From assembly GCA_003024785.1 (NCBI GenBank), contig PUQB01000530.1, positions 105,001-169,000 of the forward strand: DNA of 64,000 bases, read 5' to 3'. The notes under the pieces were generated by a model. That model worked only from the letters and a program-made list of their open reading frames with translations. It searched no databases and was not told the DNA's origin. Of the stretch, positions 23,389 to 33,890 are shown in pieces. Made by a program: the position numbers and the translations under genes. Position 1 is the first letter of the stretch. Every line of letters begins with the position of its first letter. This stretch comes from Selaginella tamariscina. Its lineage: Eukaryota; Streptophyta; Lycopodiopsida; Selaginellales; Selaginellaceae.

Positions 23389-23560
23389 CACGTCATCATC
23401 CAGTCATGATCCACGTCATTGTTCACGTCGCGGGCACACGTCATCATCACGTCATTAAACACGTCATCCTCCAGTCATCAGCCACATCATTGGCCACGTC
23501 AGCATCCCGTCTGCCACCGCGTCGGCAGTCTCGTCAGCAGCCATACCATTCTCCACGTCC
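23389..23560. promoter_or_regulatory. Cluster of ACGTCA boxes upstream of the AAA gene
   Basis: CACGTCA or close variants occur at about 23389, 23412, 23423 (CACGTCG), 23438, 23448, 23460, 23494 and 23553 (CACGTCC), with decayed forms (CAGTCAT, CACATCAT) between them, spaced about 10-25 bases. ACGTCA/TGACGT is the core bound by plant bZIP factors of the TGA and related groups. The cluster ends about 190 bases before the TATA box. Binding is inferred; the periodicity could also reflect a 12-bp minisatellite. Confidence 0.5.
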
Positions 23561-23564
23561 ATTT

Positions 23565-23787
23565 CACCTGGTTTCCTAACAGCGGGATCCACAGCCACAG
23601 CCTCTAGTTCCCTCTCCCACTCTCCCATGCAACTTCGTGATGTGATGGACTGCCGATACAAGTCAAGTCCAGAAGAATGTAGCAGTCCTGAAGCAGGCCA
23701 AACAGTCCTGCGTTTCGCGCACGCCAGATTGACCACAACGCACATCCCCGTATAAAATACGGACGACATCCCTGGCGGCACTTCCAC
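23565..23787 (-). pseudogene. Possible LINE 3' coding remnant
   Basis: A minus-strand frame contains CALWSIWRARNAGLF, resembling the conserved tryptophan-rich tail (zf-RVT region, xxWxIWxxRNxxxF) at the C-terminus of plant LINE-type retrotransposons. No upstream RT is visible, because the AAA gene occupies that side. If correct, the adjoining ACGTCA repeats could be part of the LINE's 3' end. Confidence 0.3.
23751..23758 (+). promoter_or_regulatory. TATA box of the AAA gene
   Basis: TATAAAAT lies 87 bases before the first ATG of the AAA ATPase gene, a plausible distance for a start of transcription around 23780 and a short leader. Seen by motif only. Confidence 0.5.
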
Positions 23788-23837
23788 GTTGGTTTGCCCA
23801 TACCTCGGATTTTCTTAGGTTTCATTGAAGCTCAGCG

Positions 23838-26800
23838 ATGGAGACGGCGACGGTGGAGGACGGCGTTTGGGATCTGCTGCGCGAATTCGAGTCGCTATTG
23901 CCGTACAATGTGTTCTTCCCCGTTTGCAACTAGACAGTTCCGGGATCAAAGTGTCCCGTTCACGGAATCGGAATGGCTGTCGAATTTGGAGCTCAAGTTT
24001 TGTTTGCTTATCGCTTCGGAATGAGCTCCTCAAATCGCTTGGGCGTTGCATGGGCGCCATGTTCGCTAATGCCAACCATTCCTGCTCTCTCCCTACTTCC
24101 TCGTGTAAGTAGATGGTTATATGTGTTTGTATAATATGCATAATGGTCTCATAAGTCAATGACACTCATCACACACACGCACGCACATTTAACAGACGTT
24201 AATGCAGGAGGGACGCGCTTACTTTAGTTGAGAAACTACTTAAAAGCATGAATGAGGAAGAGAGTCACGTCTTTCTGTGGTTGATCAGAAACCATCCTCT
24301 GGTTTTGAAGTTAGCACGCAAATATGAACTCTCTGCTCCCGAAACCACCCTCTTTCAACTGCTCTTTGTTCGTGGTGCTTCCAAGTCCCCAACTCTGCGT
24401 GCTTCTATAGGTATCACATCTCTCTCTCTCTTCTCTCTCTCTCTCATATATATATATATATGTGGTGTGTGTGTGTGGTGTGTGTTGTGTTTGTGTTTGT
24501 GCTTATGCATATCTATCATTATGCCTTAGTTTTATTATATACATGACGTTCGGAGCGGCATTAATTAATGGAATTACGACATCATATAGCTTAAACTTAC
24601 TTAGATACTTGATATACATGCATGATGTGTCCGAGATACGTAAATGGATATGTATTTATTTTGATGTAGCTAAATCCCAATAACTTGCTAATGTTACTAG
24701 GAGGTAGGAACACGGAGCTGGCTCTGGAACTGTGTGATATGAGTTTACTGGAGGTGGATGAATTCCTTGATGACAAAAGAACACATATATCTGAAGGAAT
24801 TGTTGTTGGACAGGTATCAGTTAAGGTCACTTTGTCTGTAGTATATATATATATCCATTATATGTATAGTAAGGTATATATAATGGTGTATAATCAATGT
24901 TTTATAGGATGACTATGAGGGGAAAAGTTTTCGAATGGTTAAAGAAGCAGTGTCTGTACTGTTGCAAAGGCCGATGAAGACTGAACAATGGCTAAAACTG
25001 AGCAAGACTGAGCTATTGAACGTTGTAAAAACAGTCAGGTAACACAAAATTCACATATATAGAAATGTACATATGTGAGTGTGTGTGCGGTTTATAAATA
25101 TATTAATGTATGTATAAATAATAAAGAAGGCAGAGGCTTTGTTATCGGACGGTGAAGATACGCCAGTTGTAGAAGAAGAAAGAATGACGTGGCTCCAGCC
25201 AAGAAGCGCAGGTTTGAAGACACGATGAAGCATGACAGACTTTCGAAGCCTGCTGTGTGTGTATGCATATACGCATACATGTGTTTATATATTGTTACAA
25301 CACACACACACATTTACCTATATCTATTTATGTATTGGAAGAAATACTGGAAAAACGAAGGGAAGTGATGATATGAAGCTTGCAACGCCTGCTAAGAAGG
25401 TTTTTTATACGCATGTTTTACATATTTTATGTATCTATGGAGATATCATGCATATAGCACGAATCTATTTATGCTCTACATATGCATGTGTGCTTGTGCT
25501 ATGCTTTTACTTCGACATGTGTACACGGATAATCAACAGACATATTCTGTATGTGTTCATGTAAGGATTACTAAAATAGAATAGCAGGTTACATTTGCGG
25601 CTTCTGAAGCTGTCTCTGAAACTCCAGAGAGACGATGAACAGTGAAACTACTCAAAGGCCTTCTAAAGGGAACTTCAGGCATACAAATCCAGCCTGGAGT
25701 ATCTGGATGATGCTTTTCAGGTGCATACTATACATAGATATATGTGCTGGTGTAGAGTCTTTATACATCCATATATATTGTGCAATGTACATACATACGT
25801 TTATTAAAGTATTTTGTGTCCGTGTATGACAGGTTCTAGCCTTGATGCTCCGAGTTGCAAAGGCAAGGCATAAGGAAGACATGAAGGAGGCTTTTAATGA
25901 TGAACGCTCTTGGCACGATAATACCGCACTACAAAGGTATGTCTTGTTGTGTGTGGATGTAATTTAAACAACATATACTTATAGATACAGATACATTCTG
26001 CACATGCATATCACACATGTTTGTACGTCGTGTTATTGTGTGTGCATACTTGCATCTATATCAAGACGTGTAGATAACGGTCGACCTAAGCATTGTGTAT
26101 ATAACTTACCATTTGAATCTTTAATATATATTTTTCTCTCAGGCATCGAGTATCCGGGAGTTGCAAGCAAAGCTTAGATTTGCTGAGAACCGTCTGCAAG
26201 AGAGATTGCGGTCACCGCGGAAGCTGTTAAGGAAGGCAAAGCGGAGTTACCACGTCTAGAGGTAATGTTAATTATATACACGTATATATAGAACCGTAAA
26301 TAAACTAGCGTTTCTTTTATCTACACACACATACAAGAGTTTTTATATATTTATGCTTTGTTTTTTTAGTCATTGGTTCAGAAGCTTGGTCTCGACGAGT
26401 TTGAGAAAGGAGTTGTTTTGATGCTTACAGGTGCTCATTAGACGACTAGTATTGTATGCATATACGCAAACACGTATATAAAACTAAATGATTGAGATGC
26501 AGCTGTGTCAATCTCTCCCGTTGTAAAAAGTATTTTTGAGCGAGATGATGGTCGCTTTCGGCGTAACAGCGACCTTGTTCAAGTAAGTACATATCGTATA
26601 CACAAGATATATTCCTATGAAACAATGGTTGATTACTTATTATTTACGTATGGAATCATTTAATAAATTAGATAAACAGATTAGTTGAATTCTATGGGAC
26701 TGATCATGTGTGACGATGACAGGGCAGGAGTTCTTACTGTCTACTTCAATTCCTTCAAAGAGCAGGTATGACGTGTTAAAAACTTGGATACATGTATATC

Positions 26801-28342
26801 GTACTTTGTGTGTATATACATACAGTTCTACGTTTTGTAGCTCTAATTTATGTTATGTTACTGAATATGTGGTTAAATTAAAATAGCATACAAACATCTA
26901 CATTAAAGATTCCTATATGCACATCGAGTGTGTGTGTGGGAGAGAGAGAGAGAGAGATTATAAATGTCTAGTATGATGTTGTTCTTTTTTTTTTTTTGTT
27001 TTAAAGGTTTTAGCAAGAACTTACTTCTATAAATCAAGTCGATTGGTGTCTAGAGGATTAATAAAGTTAAGAAAATGGTTTTCAATCGTGCCAAAGAGTT
27101 TAATGACCAGCAAGTGGAGCTCGACCGTCGGATGCTTGATTGGATCGTAGGGCTGGACACTGGATGAACGAGCTCGTGGATGGTAGCTACTTGTACACTC
27201 CAAAGGTATATTTAAAATGTATGCACACACGCACATCTATATATCAGTATTTGATAATAAAATAGAAGTATGTACCATCGGGTATCAAATGTTTTATCGT
27301 GCATAATTTACTATATGGATTTTTTAAAATTTCCAGATCCACCTCAATACCAGTTAATAGAACGAGTATTCTTATTAGTTTTTCTAAACGCATAAGCCTT
27401 ATATTATCGTTTACATTATCATAATTATTGCTGTGTGTGGTGTGGTGTGCTGTGGGTGTATGTCCGTCTGTGTGTGGTGTATGTTCTGATATTCTAAAGC
27501 TATATATATATATATAATATAATATACATACATTCTTGATAAATTAATTCAACGTTCTTGTTTTTTACCATGTATCGTATCTATTTACCTAACAATAGAA
27601 ATATGTTTAAAATAGCATGGGAAGTTGTCAGGTTTATGTACATCATATCAATCACGAAGATTATTAGATGTAAATATATCTTTTCAACTATATAAATATA
27701 TTTTTACATATTCTAATTCATATATACTAGATACCAATGGAGCGAGTTTTCTTCCAAAAGCAAAAAGTTATGCTGCTGAAGACTGTGGATAACTTTTGCA
27801 AAATTTAAGGAGTTTAGGAAATCAACGGGGCTTGAAGACGTGATGAGTTACGGTGCAGGGCTTGTTATATTATTATGCGGTGCTTCCGGAACCGGCAAAA
27901 CAATGACTGTTAATGCAGTTGCCCATCACCTTGGTATGTACATATACATATTATCACTACATATTACTACTTCACTGTATATGTAGACAGGGAAAATAAC
28001 AAATATACATATACTAGATATATTTATTGTGTGTGTCTGTCTTTGTGTTTTTCTTGTCAGGTAAACGTGTGCTCTTGGTGGACTTCCATGCACTATCTGC
28101 TGCATCTGCTGGTGCTGGTCGTGGTGAAGACAATTCAGCGGATATTCGTAGTTTATTTCGTGACGCCGACATGAATGACGCTATTATTTTCTTTGACGAA
28201 TGTGAAGCAATCTTTGCTCAGGTAAATGACACACACACTCACACATATTGTTATACTGCTGCCTGTCCAATTACGCGTCCAAGTAATGCATACAACATAG
28301 AGATATGTCTGTGTTCGTGTACATACATATATACACGGGACA

Positions 28343-28376
<34 letters not shown>

Positions 28377-29331
28377 TTATTTCTAATGCACAATATTCTA
28401 TGATATAGTTTATAATGTTTTTTTCTTTGGTATGTAGAGAGAGCACGGAGGTGATAAAATGCTCAATGCTTTGTTGACGGAGATGGAGAGACATGAGGGG
28501 ATTGTAATGCTTGCTACTAATCGTCCTCAAGATCTCGATGAAGCCATGCACAGACGTATCACGTACGTATTAAAACACACGCATGTGTATGTATGCGTAT
28601 ACATATTTTTTATGTGTATTATCCGTGCTTGCAAGTTTTGTTTAAACTGTTTTATAATTTTACAGATGCGTTAGTGAGTTTCATCCGCCTGACCATACAC
28701 AGCGGAGAGAAATATGGAAGCTATCGTGCTCCAAGTTGCCTTTGACTAATGACATTGATTGGGACAAAATCGCTTTAAGGTATTATAAATTAGCTTAGAA
28801 GTTACAAGTTCAAGTTTTGCACGTGTGTGTATGTGCACAAGTGCACGCCTCTGTGTGCTATAGTTTATTGACAGTATACGTGCAGGTACGAGCTTACGGG
28901 TGGATACATAAAGAATGCTGTAGTTAGTGCTTTGCTTCTGGCAATCTCAAGAGACGGTGTGAACCCAGTGGTCTCTGAGGAAGACATTGTGGAGGGCTGT
29001 CGTCTCCAAATGCGTGGAAGTTTACAGGTAATCTATATATACAGTAAGTACATAAATCAGTTACATGCATACATAGATACATATATGTACCGATGTTTCT
29101 TAACAGATGAAGTCCTTCACGCATAGAGTGGTGCCAAAGGTGGGAATGGATGATCTGGTGTTAAGTACACAAATGAGGGAGCGTTTAGATGGCGTAATTA
29201 AGTTTGAGAAGGCGAGAGCTATCCTTCAAGGGCAATGGGGTTTCCAACAGGAGCGTCTGGGCACTGCCTGCTTGTTCTTTGGTTGTCATGGCACTGGCAA
29301 ATCTGTTGCTGCAGAGGTGTGTGCTAAAGCT

Positions 29332-29383
<52 letters not shown>

Positions 29384-31052
29384 ATGTTATAGCTTTCATA
29401 GAAATGCCTGGACATATACTAATGTTTAATTTTGCATGCAGGCAATCGGTTTTGAACTAGGCCGCCCCTTGAAGGTATGCATATAAACGTGTGTGCGTTA
29501 AAGATCTCTACCCACATGTATACACGCACACGCACACACATGCATATAACACTTCATGAATGCAGGTTATAAATTGCGCCCAGCTGTTGTCACGTGAAAG
29601 CAGCACAAAGACAAGCTTAAACATATGCACGGCTTTCAAAGACGCGAGGCTAATGGATGCAGTTCTTGTTCTCGAAGACTTTCAGGTATGTCGTGATGTT
29701 ATACTTAAGAAGTGTCTATTTTCGTACGTGTGCGTGCGGTGTCTGTAAATCTTAGCTACAGAGCAGAAGTACGTACATACGTACGTATGTATTTATATGT
29801 ATGTGTGTGTGTGTATATTTAAAAGATCTTCTGTCTCTCTCTCTCACACACACAAACACACATACATATCGCTTTGTTTTGCCGAACTACACAAGCTGTG
29901 TTATTTTTAAGTTAAAATGCATATCCAAAGTATGTATGAATCACGCCCACATGCATGTGTGTGTGTGTATCCACCACACTTCATGTACGCAACGCTTGTA
30001 TTCAACTAGATCTCATACTCACATACGTATATACATTATGTGTGTGTGTGAATCTAATGAGAGGATATGTTTATTCAGGTTCTGGGCGGGGAAGATGAAA
30101 GTGGCGGTCAAGGTTTAACAAGTGTCTCTGCATGGTCTCACGTAGCCATTGGTTTATTACTACACGAGCTCCAGAGATTCCCGGGAATATGTATTCTTGT
30201 TGCAAACGTATCACAGGTAATATATAATAAACATACCGCGTTTTATAATATAACGTTATATAGTACAATGTATATTGTGTTTTCAGGGTATCAATATAGT
30301 CAGGCTTCATCCGGAGCTTGTTCGACGGCTACGATTCGTTGTTGAGTTCAAAATGCCAGATCAGTCTGTTCGTGCCTCTATGTGGAAGAAAATGCTTCCG
30401 GAAAAGGTAAACTTATTCTGTACTGTCTATGCATAATTAGTATATAGTTATATGTCACATAGAATTAAATGTTCATGTATATTATATTTCATACATGCAG
30501 TATACAATAATAATAAGCTTGTACAAATAATATTAAGCTTAAACTAAACGTAGTTTCGTCTGTTTAAGGCTCCAAAGGCGGCGGATTTAGACTTTGAGGA
30601 GCTGAGCAAGAGGTTTGCATTTACGAGCGGTGCTATTAGCAGTGCTATTGTTAGAGCTGCTGCAAAGGTATTTCACACACACATCATATATACATATACA
30701 TGATATACAGGTATTAACTATATACAGTGAGAAGCTATGGATGTTTAGAAATGTATGCGCTCTCTCTCTCACACACACACACATCATATATACATATACA
30801 TGATATGTAGATATACATACAGGTCAGTGAGAAGCTATGGATGTTTAGAAATGTATGAGCTCTCTCTCTCTCACACACACCACGCACGCACACACACAGG
30901 ACAGTAATGTTCTTGTGTATTTTGTGCAGGCGGCTCTACGTACGGGAGACGCGTGTATAATAAAACAGAAGGATTTGGTGGAGGCCGCAGAGGCGGAGAA
31001 AGCTCATTTGCACGACGAAGCACACGAGATTATGCTGAGAGCGTTTATCTAG
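23838..31052 (+). CDS. Two-domain AAA ATPase (frame breaks in N-terminal half)
   Basis: A multi-exon gene, about 20 exons with introns of roughly 60-700 bases, for a protein of about 1,000 residues. The N-terminal half (exons 23838-27210: METATVEDGVWDLL, then an acidic/basic linker with AKKRRFEDTM and helical segments) reads only if several one-base breaks are bridged, near 23930, 24020, 25180, 25630, 26200, 27060 and 27165; another lies at about 27810. From 27830 to the stop every exon joins cleanly. AAA module 1 has Walker A GASGTGKT, Walker B IIFFDECEAIF and sensor LATNRP. Module 2 has Walker A GCHGTGKS but Walker B reads VLVLEDF, lacking the usual DE. Such proteins use ATP to remodel protein complexes. 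The partner is unknown and I do not recognise a named orthologue. The start is chosen as the first ATG after the TATA box. Confidence 0.82.
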
Positions 31053-31754
31053 GTACACACGTACATAGCTATCATGTACGCCGTTATATATATATATAGC
31101 TAATCAATCTTTTAATTTATTAACTATATATGATTCTTTATTAAGTTTCCGGGTTAGAGTTTAATCATATATATATATATATATATATATAGTAGAAATA
31201 TCTAACGGAAGCTATACAATCAATCTGTACCGTTGATGGCCAAAATATCAATGATTACATAAAACATGTAATTTTAATAATTTCTATTTTGTAATTTTAA
31301 AAATTATTTACATTTAAATCTTCACCTAAAATATATTATTAAATTATAATTTCAAATTTAAATTTGTAGAATCTATTTTCAGTGTAAATTTCAAATTAAA
31401 TTTTAATCAAAAGTTTAAAGAAAAATCATAGACGATTTTAAACATAGTGTATACGTATATATGTATTATTATATGTAGATTTAAATTTTTCTTATTTAGA
31501 ATATTCTTCTTTTAAATTTTATATTTAAATATAGAGAGGGAGAATCAATTTGGAGATTCTACTCTGTTAAGAAGATTCTAATCTGTTTTAGGGTTCTTAT
31601 TCCGAGGCTTAGGGTTGTGAGATCGTCTGGTACTATGTAAAAATCGATTCTTAATTCTTGGTAGATCGAGTGTTCTTGAAGAAATCGAGCGAGATCCCTG
31701 CGGTGGAAAGAGAGATAAGGGAATTTGGGCGTGGATCGGTCTACTACAAGGGTT

Positions 31755-32833
31755 GTATTGGGTGTGGATGGTCTACTTCGTGTGTGTGCATTCCGGCTAT
31801 CGATAGTCTAGATTCGGCGAATATGCCTCCTCGATGAGCAGCGGATAACTTCATGGCTGAGGTGTGATTCACTGGTATTTCTTTCTATCGTCCTTTCCTT
31901 TATTATATTGCACTTTATTCAATGATTTAATAGGTTCATCTTCCTCACCGCTGTCTCTCACACACACACACATGTGTATGTATGCATACGATATGGTGGT
32001 TTTAAACTAATATTACTTATATATTGATGATTATTTACTTTGCAGGAGTTTTCTTTCCCTAATACGGAGTACATATATGCATACAATGACGCAGTTGCAG
32101 CCAGTGGTACATTTGAAGACTACGTGGTTGTGTGCTTGTGGTTGGCACAGGAACAATAGCTTACGGGTACAAACATAAAATATATACCTCTGCGTGTTAT
32201 ATGTGTAAATAGGTTTTCGAATGGACAAAAAGCTCGTTCCTCAGGATACGGTCCTTTACTCGGGGATCAAGGCAGGTAATAGCTTCTTTAATCTATATGC
32301 TTATCTCATTCAATATAAACTTCAAATTGAATTTGTGCTTAATTGTGTATAAGTATATTACTAACTTATGATCTATAGTGTGGTACGCAATAGCATCACA
32401 GGCTTTAGCAGCGGTTATGCGTGCTTATGACGGGCGTGGTCCACCAAAAACACTCTCCACGCCGTTCTCAAGCAGTTGCACCTTAAACATCATGACGACC
32501 TTATCAGGTATTACATTTACTTATATGTATATGTGTGTATATATAGAGACATAGATATGTCTGTAAGTAGATGTTGGTTGCCGTAGTTTTACATATATAA
32601 GCAGAATGAGCTAAGGGACTATCTTATGAATCACATTGTTTAAACTGTGTGTGTGTGATTAATATTGGGATTTGATATATGCAGTTGGGCCTATGCATAT
32701 TCTTCATGTGCCAATTGTAAAAGCATGTGCTGGAGCTGGTGATGAAACAGCGAGAAACGTTCTTGAAAATGCCGTGCAGGAGCTTGCTCTTAACACACCT
32801 CTGTTGTGTGGAAACTAAAACTTGCGGGTAACG
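31755..32833 (+). pseudogene. N-acetylglucosamine kinase homologue, truncated and frame-broken
   Basis: Five exon-like blocks with GT-AG borders resemble plant N-acetyl-D-glucosamine kinase (BadF/BadG-type ASKHA fold), which phosphorylates GlcNAc with ATP. Block 1 (31755-31860): VLGVDGG then TSCVCIPAIDS. Block 2 (32046-32166): YIYAYNDAVAA, SGTFEDYVVV and, in a shifted frame, VVGTGTIAYG (phosphate-binding loop). Block 3 (32213-32275): GYGPLLGDQG. Block 4 (32379-32507): YAIASQALAAVMRAYDGRG. Block 5 (32685-32833): AGAGDETARNVLENAVQELA and VVWKLKLAGNG. At least four frame breaks occur, no ATG is evident, and the C-terminal third (the GGV motif region) is absent downstream. It begins about 700 bases after the AAA stop; TAGGGTT elements lie at 31591-31615. 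Confidence 0.75.
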
Positions 32834-33890
32834 GTAAGCTTTGTGTGTGTGTATTACTTCTGTTCAAGCACAATTTTTATGTATATCCATATGTTTTATG
32901 TATTATGTATCTAATGGATATACATATAAGTAAAAAGGTTCTAGTGATTCTTTTGGGAAAGTTTGTTTTACATACACAGGTCGTTGTAAAGTTTCTATTA
33001 CATACACATGTTCGCACAAGGTGGTGAAGTGAGTTGATAATGTGCTTATAGGTTATATCTTCTTTAAGAGTTGGGAGCAATACATAATGTGTTTCATGTC
33101 AATTTATTTAAATTATTTTATAAAGGATTAAAAACATTCAAACAAATATGAAAATTTATGTCCATTTTTTGAGCTAGTCAATGATATTAGATATATTCAA
33201 CTGTAGTTGTTCATAGTTATGTAATAATGCTGAAGTCAATCTCCATCTGAAATCACATAACTTCCCATTAGCAGGAATTACAATATGAGAAATAGCTTCC
33301 TGATGATTTAAAACATTTAGATATAAAAACTTACGTTCACTTTCTAAGTTAGTCAATAATATCAAAGAGTTTGATGTTGAATCGATTTTTACATCCATCA
33401 ATTTTGGATGTAAAAGATATTAAATATTGAGAGTTATAAAAACTTAAAAAGGAGAATATTTTATTAAATCGATTTTGGATGTAAAAGATATTAAATATTG
33501 AGAGTTATAAAGACTTAAAAAGGAAGAATATTTTATTAAATAGAAAGGTTATTTAACATGTAAGTCGACATGGGAATCATTAGAGAATTTATAAAATGTA
33601 ATGTAAATCATTAGAGAATTTATAAAATGTAATGTAATTGGTGAATGAGTTTAAGGTAAGTCTTAAGTTGATTGTAATGGGGTTAACAAAAAATTTTAAC
33701 TGGAGGTCTCCCATATAAGTTCTAGTTACAATAAAGAAATTAATTAATTTATTGTATGTGTTGGATGATAGATTTTATAAATGTGTAAAGGTCTTTAAGT
33801 GATTTTAAACTCCGCATAGAGTAATTATATTAATTAATTAATTTTGGTTAATTTTCCTAACTTAATTTAATTTTGAAGTTAGAGCTTTTC
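32834..33890. other. AT-rich spacer with two short tandem duplications
   Basis: No gene is supported. A unit of about 71 bases (ATTTTGGATGTAAAAGATAT...) is duplicated at about 33398 and 33469, and a 31-base unit (AATCATTAGAGAATTTATAA...) is duplicated at about 33573 and 33604. Confidence 0.75.

Noticed and set aside
28153..28551. A 132-residue minus-strand frame in the AAA gene
   Set aside because: It spans an exon-intron-exon stretch of the opposite strand and includes a translated (TA)n run; it is a shadow of the AAA coding exons.
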